In this document: positions 33,058 through 41,607 of the stretch, piece after piece
Numbering within the stretch: position 1 is the stretch's first letter
Layout of the letters: the number at the start of each line of letters is the position of its first letter
Assembly (NCBI GenBank): GCA_910587015.1
Contig: CAJUME010000005.1
Span: 256,629 to 320,628 of the forward strand
Length of the DNA: 64,000 nt
Reading direction: 5' to 3'
Source of the DNA: an uncultured Christensenella sp.
GTDB lineage: Bacteria; Bacillota; Clostridia; Christensenellales; Borkfalkiaceae
Translations under genes and position numbers: made by a program
The notes under the pieces: generated by a model
Told to the model about the DNA's origin: nothing
The model's input: the letters and a program-made list of their open reading frames with translations, nothing else
Database searches by the model: none

Positions 33058-34419
33058 TTATTTACCCAGATATTCGGTACAGATATTTTTAAGCTCAGTA
33101 TCGCCCTTGGTCGCCGTCCAGTCCGCCCTTGACGGGCGACAGCCGTCCATTACGGTAAGCCCAACATCGTGTATGCATTTGCCGTTCGGCCAGTAAATCT
33201 GCGCGGTGGTAAGCTTAAGCGCCTCCTTGGTAATCGGCTTTACAAAGGTAGTCTGCATAATTCCCTTGCCGTAGCTTTGCGCCGTTTTAGCGTCCGCACC
33301 CGCAAAGCCGAGGTATTCCTCGGAATAATCGGAAAGAAAAATATTTTTATATTCCAGCGCGCCGCAGCTGACCAAAACGCCTATAAGCGCTTCCGACGCG
33401 CTTGCCGTACCCGAATTCGCAAGCACATACACCGTTGTATCCGCAGAAAGAACCCCCGCGCCCGTATGCCGGTAGGTTTTATACGTTTCCTTTCTGCCGC
33501 TTTTGTACTCCGCCGTCATGGCAACGCCCGAGTTTTCGCTTGTCGCCGCGTGGAAATAGCCCGCGATGTCCTGCATTACGGAAACATAGCCGCCGCCGTT
33601 GTTACGTAAATCGAGAATGAGCGACGTACAGCCGTCGGCGTTGAATTTTTCAGCAAGTCTGCCGAATTCATCGCCCGCATTACCGTAAAACTGGTTGAGA
33701 CGGATATATCCGAAGCCCGCGGGCAGATATTCTAATTTATCTGCGGGCGCCTCGAAAAGCGTCGGAGAGGAGGCTTTTTCCGCATAGCGCACCTCCCACG
33801 CGGTTTCCTTTGTGGCATAGAAGGTATAGCCAGCGGTATAAAACTCCTTGGAAACGGTAAAGCTTTCCTCCTCCTTGCCGTTTTCAGCCTTGGCTGTAAG
33901 TGTGAATTTTTCGCCCGTGCCGCGGCCATCGATAAATTCCGAAAAGCTTTGCGCCGTCGTAAATTGCACGCCGCCCTCCGCACCGTCGCCCGCTTTTCCG
34001 CCGATTAGCGTGTCGCCCGCGCGAATTCCGCCGAGGTATGCGGGAGAATTGCCCATAACGGAAATTATCCTCGCCCCCTCGTCCGGTACGAAGTTATAGG
34101 TTATGCCGAGGCCGCTTTTTGCGCCCTCGTTTTCCTTTATGACCGCCTTGTATTCCTCCGCGGTGTAAAAGCCCGAATATCTGTCGAGCCTTGCGCCGAT
34201 TTCTTTAAGGGAAAGCCCCTCGCAGTCCTTTGCGTCGAAATCGTAATAATAATGCTTGTTTATTGTCCCGACAGCCCACTCGTAGACGGAAATATACCTC
34301 GGCTGGGTAAGCTTGCGCGTATAAAAGCCCGCAAAAAACACCCCCGCGGTAACCGCGACAGCCGCTATGACGGACAGGATTTTTTTAAGTACAGACGCTT
34401 TGTTTTCAGTCACATTCAT
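33058..34419 (-). CDS. S41-family C-terminal processing protease
   Basis: A 453-aa membrane-anchored serine protease. A membrane helix at ~12-31 is followed by a CTP N-terminal region, a PDZ domain (~95-180) and the S41 core with ILDLRNNGGGYVSVM, the nucleophile in NSGTASASEA and the lysine in YGKGIMQTTF. Family members trim or destroy secreted proteins, or process signalling anchors. It lies 15 bases after a small PucR-type regulator and is probably cotranscribed with it. Confidence 0.92.
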   Translation of the reverse strand: MNVTENKASVLKKILSVIAAVAVTAGVFFAGFYTRKLTQPRYISVYEWAVGTINKHYYYDFDAKDCEGLSLKEIGARLDRYSGFYTAEEYKAVIKENEGAKSGLGITYNFVPDEGARIISVMGNSPAYLGGIRAGDTLIGGKAGDGAEGGVQFTTAQSFSEFIDGRGTGEKFTLTAKAENGKEEESFTVSKEFYTAGYTFYATKETAWEVRYAEKASSPTLFEAPADKLEYLPAGFGYIRLNQFYGNAGDEFGRLAEKFNADGCTSLILDLRNNGGGYVSVMQDIAGYFHAATSENSGVAMTAEYKSGRKETYKTYRHTGAGVLSADTTVYVLANSGTASASEALIGVLVSCGALEYKNIFLSDYSEEYLGFAGADAKTAQSYGKGIMQTTFVKPITKEALKLTTAQIYWPNGKCIHDVGLTVMDGCRPSRADWTATKGDTELKNICTEYLGK

Positions 34420-34434
34420 TTCACCGTACCGCCG

Positions 34435-34845
34435 TTATTTTAATACATATAATATATGAAGCATGCGGAAGGTTACCGCCATGTCGAAATCGCGCAAGTC
34501 AAGCCCCGTTTTGCGATAGATAAGGTTTAATCTGTACATAAGCGTGTTGCGGTGCATGTACAGCCTTCTTGCGGCGGCCGAAACGTTCATTCCGCTTGAT
34601 ATAAACGTATCCGCAGTTGAAAGCATGCTTTCGTCCTCGAAAATCTTGGCAAATTCCTTTAAGTCGTAGGCGGAAAGCAGCTCCTCTCGGCGGGATTTCG
34701 ACAAGCCCTCCGCAACGGCGGAAAGCGAAATCGCGGGCGAGCTTACGCCTGTCTTATTAACGCTTAAATCGGGCATATTCCGCGCCCTATCGGAATTTTC
34801 GCCGTTAAAACCGGCGTTTGAGGTTGTATCGTTGAAAGCTTTCAT
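34435..34845 (-). CDS. PucR-type helix-turn-helix protein
   Basis: A 136-aa protein whose C-terminal ~60 residues (FISSGMNVSAAARRLYMHRN followed by TLMYRLNLIYRKTGLDLRDF) are a PucR-family HTH. The N-terminal half is polar and looks unstructured, so the usual sensory domain is absent. CGGGGAAA precedes the ATG at 34845. It is first in the transcript with the S41 protease gene, which it may regulate. Confidence 0.82.
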   Translation of the reverse strand: MKAFNDTTSNAGFNGENSDRARNMPDLSVNKTGVSSPAISLSAVAEGLSKSRREELLSAYDLKEFAKIFEDESMLSTADTFISSGMNVSAAARRLYMHRNTLMYRLNLIYRKTGLDLRDFDMAVTFRMLHILYVLK

Positions 34846-35229
34846 AAAAAAATTTCCCCGTGCGTATGCCTTAGGCAAAATTATACCAGTATTGTGCGCC
34901 AAAAGCAACAGTTTTATTAAATATCGACGCAAAGCGCAAGGTTTAGTACCTTTTGTATTGCCGCAAATGCATTAAACGCCCTCGTTCGGGGCAAACTGAT
35001 TTAAACGGCAAACACGGTTAACCCAAGCATATATGCGGTATAATTTTTCATTAACGCCGTCCGATAAGCTAAAAAAACAGCATTTTAAGACAAATTTTTA
35101 TATTTTATTCTTGACATATTACTTTGATTGTTATAGAATGTTCATTGTACAAGTTATATAATATGCCGCAAACGGCAAAGATATATCCGCCATTTCGGCG
35201 CTTAAATATTTTAACTGGAGATTTATGAT
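34846..35229. other. Divergent intergenic region (384 bases)
   Basis: No gene. It holds the minus-strand promoter of the PucR-type gene (TTGCTT 34903-34908, 17 bases, TATAAT 34880-34885) and the plus-strand promoter of the membrane protein (TTGACA 35111-35116, 17 bases, TAGAAT 35134-35139), plus a second TATAAT at 35157-35162. Small hairpins (GCCGCAAACGGC near 35165) lie in the plus leader. The middle is featureless. Confidence 0.6.
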
Positions 35230-36810
35230 ATGGGTAAAGACACTAAGAAGTCTTCAACGCCTGCAAAGTCAGTAAAGTGGGTTGCGTTAGCTACATACGC
35301 AATCGCTCTTTTGTGCTTGCTTGCAGGCTTGCTGGTTCCGCTTGCACCGGTTCCGCTTAAAGGCAACTTCGGCGTCAGCAATATGCTTATAATGCAGGCT
35401 TTCGCGGCTTTGGGGACCTTCGGCCTCAAGCTGCCCTTCGCGCCAGATACCTTCGTCTATTCCTATGCGGCGGACGTTAAGCTTTTCGGAGTTATCCCCG
35501 CGTTTGATTTGGGCGCGGTGCTTGTTCTTTTGTACGTTCTTATCTGCGTTATCGCGCTTGTAGGGCTTATTCCCGTTGCGGCAGGCAACAAATTTAAGCG
35601 CACGTCGATAAAAGCGGCTTCGTTTATAGAAATTCTCGGCGCAATTGCGGCGGGCTTGCTTATCCTTGTACAGCTTGGACAGTTTGCAACGGGCACAGGC
35701 TTGTGGAGCAGCTGGGCTTATGCGCCCGTTATCGCTTGCGGCGGTTGCGTGCTTATGCTTATAATTCAGGGCTTTGCAGACAAAAAGGGCTCGGGAGTGT
35801 GCAAGTTTATCCTCTTCCTCCTTTCGGTGGCGGCAGTGTTCAGCGCATTGTTTGCAAGCATTGCACAGTCCGCGCTCGGCGGAGTTTTAGGCAAGCTTCC
35901 TCCCGTTATCGGCGATTACAGCCTTTACAGCAACGATGGCACGGCAGTGTTTGGCGTTTCGCTTATAAGCGCGCTGTTCACTGGCAATTTCAATTCGATT
36001 TTCACGGGCGAAATTCTTCAAAAGGTGCTTACGGGCGTAGTGCTTGCGTTAAGCATACTTGTAGTAATCAACGCCGTGCTCGACCTTATGGGTCTCGGCA
36101 AAACGACAAAGCTGTATATGCTTGTTGCGAATATCATAAGATACGTTTTACAGCTTATACTCATTGTTTTGTTCGTTGCATTCACGTTTATCGTTAAGAG
36201 CGCTTCGCTCGGTTTCTTCGGATATGTGCTTGCCGTAGTGGCTTTACTGCAGTTTATAATCAATCTTGTACGTCTGCTTATCTTCTCCTCCAAAAAGAAG
36301 AAGGCAGCTAAGCAAAAGAGCAAATCTGCCGCAACGGTTGTTGTTGCAGGTGACGCAACAACCGAAAACGCAGACGCAACCGAAGAAAAGCGCGACAGAA
36401 AAGCCGAAAAGCGCGCCGCTAAGGAAGCTAAAAAGGCAGAAAAGGCCGCGGCAAAGGCAGCTAAGAATCAGCCTGTTGAAGAGACTGCGGCGGAAGAAAC
36501 GGAAACCGCTGCGGCAGAGGCTGCGCCTATCGTCCACAAGAACGACGACCCCACTGTTTATGTTGTAGAGCCCACCTACGAGGGCCCCGTTGATGACTTT
36601 ATCAAAAAGCTGACGAATGCGGAAAGAATAGAATTTGCTTACTGCTTTATTGAGAAGAACCTTATTCTTCCCAACGTGCCTGAGTACGTTGTAGGCGGAA
36701 ACAATCAAAAGTTCTTTGCATCGGTATTCATTTACTGGGCAAGAATTTCGAACCGCGTATCCGACGGGCTTATGAATAAGCTTTACGAGCAAGGCAATAT
36801 AATGAACTAA
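35230..36810 (+). CDS. Multi-pass membrane protein with Lys/Ala/Glu-rich linker
   Basis: A 526-aa protein. Eight or nine helices occupy residues ~15-350. A highly charged, low-complexity Lys/Ala/Glu stretch (~350-440, with KRAAKEAKKAEKAAAKAAKN) probably forms a coiled coil. A conserved-looking soluble C-terminal domain follows (~445-526, KLTNAERIEFAYCFIEKNLI). I do not recognise a family. GGAG lies nine bases before the ATG. It is a single gene with its own promoter and terminator. Confidence 0.8.
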   Translation: MGKDTKKSSTPAKSVKWVALATYAIALLCLLAGLLVPLAPVPLKGNFGVSNMLIMQAFAALGTFGLKLPFAPDTFVYSYAADVKLFGVIPAFDLGAVLVLLYVLICVIALVGLIPVAAGNKFKRTSIKAASFIEILGAIAAGLLILVQLGQFATGTGLWSSWAYAPVIACGGCVLMLIIQGFADKKGSGVCKFILFLLSVAAVFSALFASIAQSALGGVLGKLPPVIGDYSLYSNDGTAVFGVSLISALFTGNFNSIFTGEILQKVLTGVVLALSILVVINAVLDLMGLGKTTKLYMLVANIIRYVLQLILIVLFVAFTFIVKSASLGFFGYVLAVVALLQFIINLVRLLIFSSKKKKAAKQKSKSAATVVVAGDATTENADATEEKRDRKAEKRAAKEAKKAEKAAAKAAKNQPVEETAAEETETAAAEAAPIVHKNDDPTVYVVEPTYEGPVDDFIKKLTNAERIEFAYCFIEKNLILPNVPEYVVGGNNQKFFASVFIYWARISNRVSDGLMNKLYEQGNIMN

Positions 36811-36820
36811 TTCAAAAATA

Positions 36821-36859
36821 AAAAAGCCGTCCCGCTTTTATAAGCGGGACGGCTTTTTT
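36821..36859. terminator. Bidirectional terminator
   Basis: AAAAAGCCGTCCCGCTT and its complement with a short loop, flanked by A-run and T-run. It serves the membrane protein gene and the convergent sigma operon. Confidence 0.92.
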
Positions 36860-36894
36860 CGTACCTTGTTTCGATTAAAAAATTTATCAGACGT

Positions 36895-37260
36895 TCAGTC
36901 GTGAATCTTAATGCATACGGTAAGCCCGCCCTCTGCGGCGGGGGAAATCTCCCCGAAGCATCTTATAATGTACAATCCGCGGCCGCTTTCGGCAAACACA
37001 TCGGGCACTCCGGTATTGATATTAACGCCCTCAAGCCCCTTTGCAAGGACAGTTATCACTATTCTGTCGGAGAACAGCTCGGCAACAAGCTCTGCCTCCT
37101 CTCCGCTATGGCGGATAACGTTTGTAAGCAGCTCGCATGAAACAAGGCGGCTTGCAAAAATGTCGTCGTCGCAAAGCTGACGCGCCCGCAGCTGCTCTGC
37201 AAGGCCTGCAAGCGCGGCGCTCATTTCATTTAAATTGTCTACCTTAAATGCTACCTTCAC
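36895..37260 (-). CDS. RsbW/SpoIIAB-like anti-sigma histidine-kinase-fold ATPase (second copy)
   Basis: A 121-aa HATPase_c_2 protein. The N-box is present (E43 and N47 in SCELLTNVIRHS), as is the glycine box SGRGLYIIRCFGE; the middle DxGxG box is not obvious. It is the last gene of the rsbV-rsbW-sigma operon, where Bacillus has the phosphatase gene rsbX. It overlaps the sigma gene by four bases. Because the other RsbW-like protein here lacks ATP-binding residues, this one probably supplies the kinase or anti-sigma activity. Confidence 0.83.
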   Translation of the reverse strand: MKVAFKVDNLNEMSAALAGLAEQLRARQLCDDDIFASRLVSCELLTNVIRHSGEEAELVAELFSDRIVITVLAKGLEGVNINTGVPDVFAESGRGLYIIRCFGEISPAAEGGLTVCIKIHD

Positions 37261-37988
37261 AAAAGCGCTTCCTTTAACTTTTCCATTATCTTTCTTTCCG
37301 CGCGGGATACGAACATCTGGCTTACGCCGAGAATTTTGCCCACCTCCGTCTGCGATTTGCCTTGCAGAAATCTTAGCCCTATAACCCTCTGCTCGGTTGG
37401 GTCAAGCTTTTTTATTTCGGTTTTAAGCGCCTCTGCGTCCACAAAATTTTCAAACGCCTCGCCGTCGTCCGCAATTACATCGTACAGCGGCGCGTCCGTT
37501 TCTCCGTCATCGCCGTTGACGCGGGTATCCAGACTTACGGGAGTTTTGCTTTCCAGCGCCTCCATAATCGCCTCTTCCGAAAGGTTTAACTGCTCGGCAA
37601 GCTGTTTTATTGTGGGCTTTGCGCCGTAAAGCTTAAAAAACTCCTCGCTCTCCTGCCTGACCTTTGCCGCCGTTGCGTAAATGCGGCGGGGCAGTCTTAC
37701 GGTGCGCGAATAGTCGCGGAAATAGTTTTTTATAATGCCGGTTACCGTTGGGGTTATGTAGGTGGTGAAGCGGTTGCCCAAATCGGGGTCGAATTTTTCC
37801 ACCCCGACGATAAGCGCTTCCGACGCGACCTGATACAAGTCATCGTACTCCACCCCGCGCCCCGAAAACTTTTTTGCAAGTATTTCGGCTATATACAAAT
37901 AGTTTGCCACAAGCTTGTTGCGAATATTTACGTCCTTTGTTTTTCGGTATTCGCGGAAAAGCTTGTCGGCCTCTGCCTGCTCCATCAT
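37257..37988 (-). CDS. RNA polymerase sigma factor, SigB/SigF/SigG family
   Basis: A 243-aa sigma-70 factor with region 2 (YDDLYQVASEALIVGVEKFD, then FTTYITPTVTGIIKNYFRD), a region 3 helix set (KPTIKQLAEQLNLSEEAIME) and region 4 HTH (EVGKILGVSQMFVSRAERKI). It belongs to the stress/sporulation group controlled by partner switching. It is flanked by overlapping genes for two RsbW-like proteins and preceded by an RsbV-like antagonist. Target promoters cannot be assigned from this window. Confidence 0.93.
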   Translation of the reverse strand: MMEQAEADKLFREYRKTKDVNIRNKLVANYLYIAEILAKKFSGRGVEYDDLYQVASEALIVGVEKFDPDLGNRFTTYITPTVTGIIKNYFRDYSRTVRLPRRIYATAAKVRQESEEFFKLYGAKPTIKQLAEQLNLSEEAIMEALESKTPVSLDTRVNGDDGETDAPLYDVIADDGEAFENFVDAEALKTEIKKLDPTEQRVIGLRFLQGKSQTEVGKILGVSQMFVSRAERKIMEKLKEALL

Positions 37989-38332
37989 ATTTTAAGCGTA
38001 ACTCTCTCTATTATTTCACCGCGGCGCGACAGCGCGCATTCCTTTACAAGCGCGGAAATAAGCGCAAGCGACAGCTCGTTTTCGCCCGCGCACGGCAAGC
38101 CGCCCTCTCCGCTGACGGTACAGCAAACGCCAGCCTCTCCGCCGAACGCGACTGTAACGCCTTCAAACCCGCAGTTTTTTAAAATTATGATACTTTCCGT
38201 AACGCAGACCTTAAAGTCCTCCAAGGTATCCAAATCCACCTCGTGAATGGAACAGACGGCGCCTGTAACAAGCCTTACGGCGGTAAGATATTCGCTGTCG
38301 GCAAGGTTGAATTTTAAAACAAGCTCTTTCAC
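37985..38332 (-). CDS. Degenerate RsbW-like protein
   Basis: A 115-aa protein in the rsbW position between rsbV and sigma. The start of the fold aligns (TLEDFKVCVTES with the RsbW pattern IEDLKIAVSEA), but the magnesium-binding asparagine of the N-box is isoleucine (I50), and the glycine box is replaced by ENELSLALIS. ATP binding is therefore unlikely. It may still bind the sigma factor or the STAS protein as a scaffold. It overlaps both neighbours by four bases. Confidence 0.72.
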   Translation of the reverse strand: MKELVLKFNLADSEYLTAVRLVTGAVCSIHEVDLDTLEDFKVCVTESIIILKNCGFEGVTVAFGGEAGVCCTVSGEGGLPCAGENELSLALISALVKECALSRRGEIIERVTLKI

Positions 38333-38637
38333 GGGCGTATCTCCATAATAGTGTTAAGCGCGCAGATATCGAACAGCTTTTTAACGTTGGGGCGAACCCT
38401 TTCAAGTGCCATATCAAAGCCGTCCGCGCGCAACTTTTTAAGAATTTTGACAAACGTGCCAAGCGTTGTGCTGTCTATAAAGGTCAAAGCGGCGCAGTCG
38501 AATAGAACATTCTTTTTATCGTGCTCGTAAGCGGCGCAAACCTGCGCGTAAAAATCCTCGCTGGTGGCGGAATCAATCTCGCCCGAAAGCGCGAATTTAA
38601 GGCAGTCGTCCGCGGAAATAAGTTTAACCTGCTGCAT
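38329..38637 (-). CDS. STAS-domain anti-sigma antagonist (RsbV/SpoIIAA-like)
   Basis: A 102-aa STAS protein with the phosphorylatable serine S56 in LTFIDSTTLG. The unphosphorylated form binds the anti-sigma kinase and frees the sigma factor. It is the first gene of a four-gene operon with a consensus promoter about 50 bases upstream of its start. Confidence 0.92.
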   Translation of the reverse strand: MQQVKLISADDCLKFALSGEIDSATSEDFYAQVCAAYEHDKKNVLFDCAALTFIDSTTLGTFVKILKKLRADGFDMALERVRPNVKKLFDICALNTIMEIRP

Positions 38638-38685
38638 AAAAAATCTCCTGTAACTATTTATAAACCGTTTTATACTTCAAAAAAC

Positions 38686-38714
38686 ATTTTATATCGCTTT
38701 TGAATTATTGTCAA
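38686..38714 (-). promoter_or_regulatory. Promoter of the partner-switching operon
   Basis: TTGACA (38709-38714), 17 bases, TAAAAT (38686-38691) on the minus strand. This is a housekeeping-type promoter rather than an obvious SigB-type one. Confidence 0.8.
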
Positions 38715-38766
38715 CCCCGAATGACTGTTCTGCTCCGCCACAGTTTAGTTTCAGTATAAATTTACA

Positions 38767-38803
38767 GCCCGCGCAAGCAAATGCTTGCGCGGGCTTATTT
38801 TTT
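38767..38803. terminator. Terminator after the pseudouridine synthase gene
   Basis: GCCCGCGCAAGCA, two-base loop, and complement, followed by TTATTTTTT on the plus strand and a weaker T tract on the minus strand. Confidence 0.75.
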
Positions 38804-39632
38804 AAGCTTGATTTTTTGCTTCGGGCGAAAAACGGCTTTCAAAAACCTTGCCGCAAAGATATTTAAGCGTGCCGTTGCTTGTAAACACAAGCCGCTTTGC
38901 AACAAGGCACTGCCTTGCAAGCTTATACCTTTTGTTCAGCGCGCTATCGCCGTATTTATTATCGCCCAGCACGGGACAGCCGATATATGCAGTATGCGCC
39001 CTTATCTGGTGCGTTTTGCCAGTGTGTAAAGCAATTTCAACAAGCGCAATATCGCCGCGATTTTCCAAAACGGTGTACTCGGTTATAATTTTCACCGCCC
39101 CCTTCCTCTCTGCGCCGTAAATATGCACAAGCGAATTTTTTTCGTCCTTTACAAGGTACGCGGTCAAAACGGCGTGCCGCTCCTTAAAGCTGTTTTTGCA
39201 GAGCGCAAGATAGGTTTTTTCAACCTTCCGTTCCTTAAAAGCCGACAAAAGCACGCTTTCCGCCTCGGCAGTTTTGGCAAATACAATAAGCCCTTGCGTA
39301 TTTCTGTCAAGTCTGTGAACGGCGCGGTAATCTCCTTTGCCGCACAGCTCGGATAACAGCCCTTCGCTCGTCACGCCCGAAAGCTTGTCCGCAACCAAAA
39401 TATTTGCGTCCTCATAAACGGTAAAGTGGCTCGGCTTTGCCTCCTGCGCGGGGGTGGTGTAATAAACAACCTCGTCGCCCGCATTCAAGGCGACATTTTG
39501 ACCGACGCGGACGCCGTTCACCTTAATATCGCGCTTTTTTAAAAGCACGTTAAGGCAAAAAGCGCCCTGCGGGTAATTGAAATCGGTAAATTCTTTTAGC
39601 TTGCACGACTGTACAACTGTAAATATCTTCAT
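38802..39632 (-). CDS. RluA-family pseudouridine synthase
   Basis: A 276-aa enzyme that isomerises uridine in rRNA or tRNA. The catalytic aspartate is in HRLDRNTQGLIVFAKT. An N-terminal S4-like RNA-binding segment is suggested by LLKKRDIKVNGVRVG. It lies four bases after feoB and is probably the last gene of the feoA-feoB transcript. The exact RNA target (RluA, RluC or RluD type) cannot be decided. Confidence 0.9.
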   Translation of the reverse strand: MKIFTVVQSCKLKEFTDFNYPQGAFCLNVLLKKRDIKVNGVRVGQNVALNAGDEVVYYTTPAQEAKPSHFTVYEDANILVADKLSGVTSEGLLSELCGKGDYRAVHRLDRNTQGLIVFAKTAEAESVLLSAFKERKVEKTYLALCKNSFKERHAVLTAYLVKDEKNSLVHIYGAERKGAVKIITEYTVLENRGDIALVEIALHTGKTHQIRAHTAYIGCPVLGDNKYGDSALNKRYKLARQCLVAKRLVFTSNGTLKYLCGKVFESRFSPEAKNQA

Positions 39633-39635
39633 AAA

Positions 39636-41342
39636 TCAAAATAAGGAAAACAGTAAATTTACGGAATATGCGCCGAGAAAGGCGATAACCAGCTGAACTG
39701 CAACGCATTTTAGGCTGAATTTTAAGCCGACCTCCTTACACGAAGCGGAAAAAGCCGAAACGCACGCGGGACAAAGCAAAATAAACGTGCACATTGCAAG
39801 CGAGCCTGCAAGCCCCAAACCGAGCCCGCTTGGCATAAGCATTGCAACTGTTGCGGCAACATTTTCCTTGGCGATAAACCCGCACAGCGCCGCATAGGCA
39901 AGCCGCCAGTCGGTTACGCCCATGGGCACAAACAGCGGCAAAAGCCCGCGGCTGAACCCCGCAAGCATGCTTTTGTCCGCCTCGACATAGCGGAAAGCGA
40001 AAGAAAAGTGCGAAAAAAACCAGCTTGCGGTGCAAAACAGCAAAACTATACCCGCTACCTTTATTATAAACTCTTTAAGCTGAAAACACAACTTAATTGC
40101 AACCGCTTTAAGCTGCGGCAAAACTATGGGAGTTACCTCCGCAAGCATGCCCTCGCCGCCGCTTTTGATTAACAGCGAGGCAATAAGCGCAACCGCAAGC
40201 CCCGCAAAATAAAAGCAGGTTATAACGGGAAAGGGATTTTTGAAAAGCGGCGACAAAAACGTCAGAAAAACGGGCAGCTTTGCGCCGCACGGTACAAACG
40301 GAAGTATTGCAACGGTGCGCTTTTGCGCGTTTTGGGTGGAATAGCCGCGCGTTGTAAGTATTGCCGCGGCGGTACAGCCGAAGCCAGAAACAAGCGAAAA
40401 AGCCGCTCTGCCCGACAAATGCGCTTTTTCGAATAGTCCGTCCGTCGCAAACGCCAGCGCGGAGGTTATACCGCTTTCGTCAAGCAAAATCAGCACAAGA
40501 TACAAAATGACAAGCTGAGGCAAAAAGGAAATAACCCCGCCCGAGCCGCCTAAAATTCCTTCGGAAATCAGCGACTTGACCGCTTCGCTTTTAAGGCTTG
40601 CACATATTGCCGCGGAAAGCTTGTCGCAGATTAAGCCTTCAAGCAACTCCTTTAAAACCGCGCCCGCCATTTTTGGGTGGAACGCAAGAAAAAACATAAG
40701 CGTTATCGACGCGATAAAGAAGAACAGTGCAAAAAAGCGGTTGCAGAACAGCTTATCCGCCTTTGAAATTTTTAAATTTCCGCTTATGTAGCAATCGGCA
40801 AGCTTTATGCCCGACTGCTTTTGCGAGGCGTTGGGGAAGCTTCCGCTCTCGATATATTTTTTAAGTCTTTTTGGCGTACAGTCAAACACAGGACAGCCGA
40901 GGTATGCGGAAAGCTTTTCGCAGTCCACCCTTCCGCCGCGCCTTTTCAAGCTTGCGCATTTGGTAATATATACAATTATTTTAACTCCCGTTGCCAGCAG
41001 CTGGCGCGTTAAGTTAAGGCTGTTTTCAAGCGTTAACGCGTCAACCACGTTTATAATAAGGTCTGCCGACTTCACTTCGTCGATAGCCGACTGCTCCTCC
41101 ATAGAATAGGGCGTAAACGCATACATACCGGGGACGTCGGCATACGCAATGCCGCCGACGGTCTTGCGGGCGGGCGAGGTGGTTACGCCGTGGAAATTGC
41201 CCGTGCGCAGACTGCTTTTTGTCAGCGCGTTGAAAAGCGTGGTTTTACCCGCGTTGGGGTTGCCGGCAAGCACAACCTTTATATTGACCGCGTCGTTTTT
41301 TGCGGAAGCTTTTGAAATTTTTAAGGCTTTTGCAAGTTTCAT
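39636..41342 (-). CDS. feoB: Ferrous iron transporter FeoB (short form)
   Basis: A 568-aa inner-membrane Fe2+ transporter. The G domain has G1 GNPNAGKT (27-34), a G2 threonine in GVTTSPA and G3 DVPG (69-72). The G4 motif reads TKCA (127-130) instead of the usual NxxD, so guanine specificity may be altered. The membrane core has two Gate repeats around LPFVPCGAKLP and MGVTDWRLAYAALCGFIAKE. It is shorter than common FeoB (650-770 residues), mostly in the soluble linker. It overlaps feoA by four bases. Confidence 0.92.
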   Translation of the reverse strand: MKLAKALKISKASAKNDAVNIKVVLAGNPNAGKTTLFNALTKSSLRTGNFHGVTTSPARKTVGGIAYADVPGMYAFTPYSMEEQSAIDEVKSADLIINVVDALTLENSLNLTRQLLATGVKIIVYITKCASLKRRGGRVDCEKLSAYLGCPVFDCTPKRLKKYIESGSFPNASQKQSGIKLADCYISGNLKISKADKLFCNRFFALFFFIASITLMFFLAFHPKMAGAVLKELLEGLICDKLSAAICASLKSEAVKSLISEGILGGSGGVISFLPQLVILYLVLILLDESGITSALAFATDGLFEKAHLSGRAAFSLVSGFGCTAAAILTTRGYSTQNAQKRTVAILPFVPCGAKLPVFLTFLSPLFKNPFPVITCFYFAGLAVALIASLLIKSGGEGMLAEVTPIVLPQLKAVAIKLCFQLKEFIIKVAGIVLLFCTASWFFSHFSFAFRYVEADKSMLAGFSRGLLPLFVPMGVTDWRLAYAALCGFIAKENVAATVAMLMPSGLGLGLAGSLAMCTFILLCPACVSAFSASCKEVGLKFSLKCVAVQLVIAFLGAYSVNLLFSLF

Positions 41343-41563
41343 TTTGCGCGCACCTCTATCTTTTTTGCAAGGGCTTTGCGCACGCCTACGCGCACTGCCG
41401 CGCAGGATATTAAAACACTGCTTTTAAACAGCGAAAACGCTATAACTTCCACCTTTTCGCCGACCTTTATACCCAGCGCGTCCAGCCGTGAACGCGCGCC
41501 TCCGTCAATATCTATGCGGGAAATTTCGGCACATTCGCCCGCTTTTAAATCAAAAACGCTCAT
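41339..41563 (-). CDS. feoA: Ferrous iron transport protein FeoA
   Basis: A 74-aa SH3-like cytosolic partner of FeoB, with the pattern LKAGECAEISRID---RLDALGIKVGEKVEV. The ATG at 41563 lies within a hairpin stem (41552-41585), and only a weak AGG precedes it. The hairpin is also terminator-like for ileS upstream. Confidence 0.88.
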   Translation of the reverse strand: MSVFDLKAGECAEISRIDIDGGARSRLDALGIKVGEKVEVIAFSLFKSSVLISCAAVRVGVRKALAKKIEVRAK

Positions 41564-41585
41564 AGAATAACCTATGAGCGTTTTT
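41552..41585 (-). terminator. Hairpin overlapping the feoA start codon
   Basis: AAAAACGCTCATAG and CTATGAGCGTTTTT flank a six-base loop. Read on the minus strand it resembles an intrinsic terminator after ileS, but the feoA ATG is inside its 3' arm, so it could instead control feoA translation. Confidence 0.65.
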
Positions 41586-41607
41586 TTAAATTAATGCTTT
41601 GCGCGCT

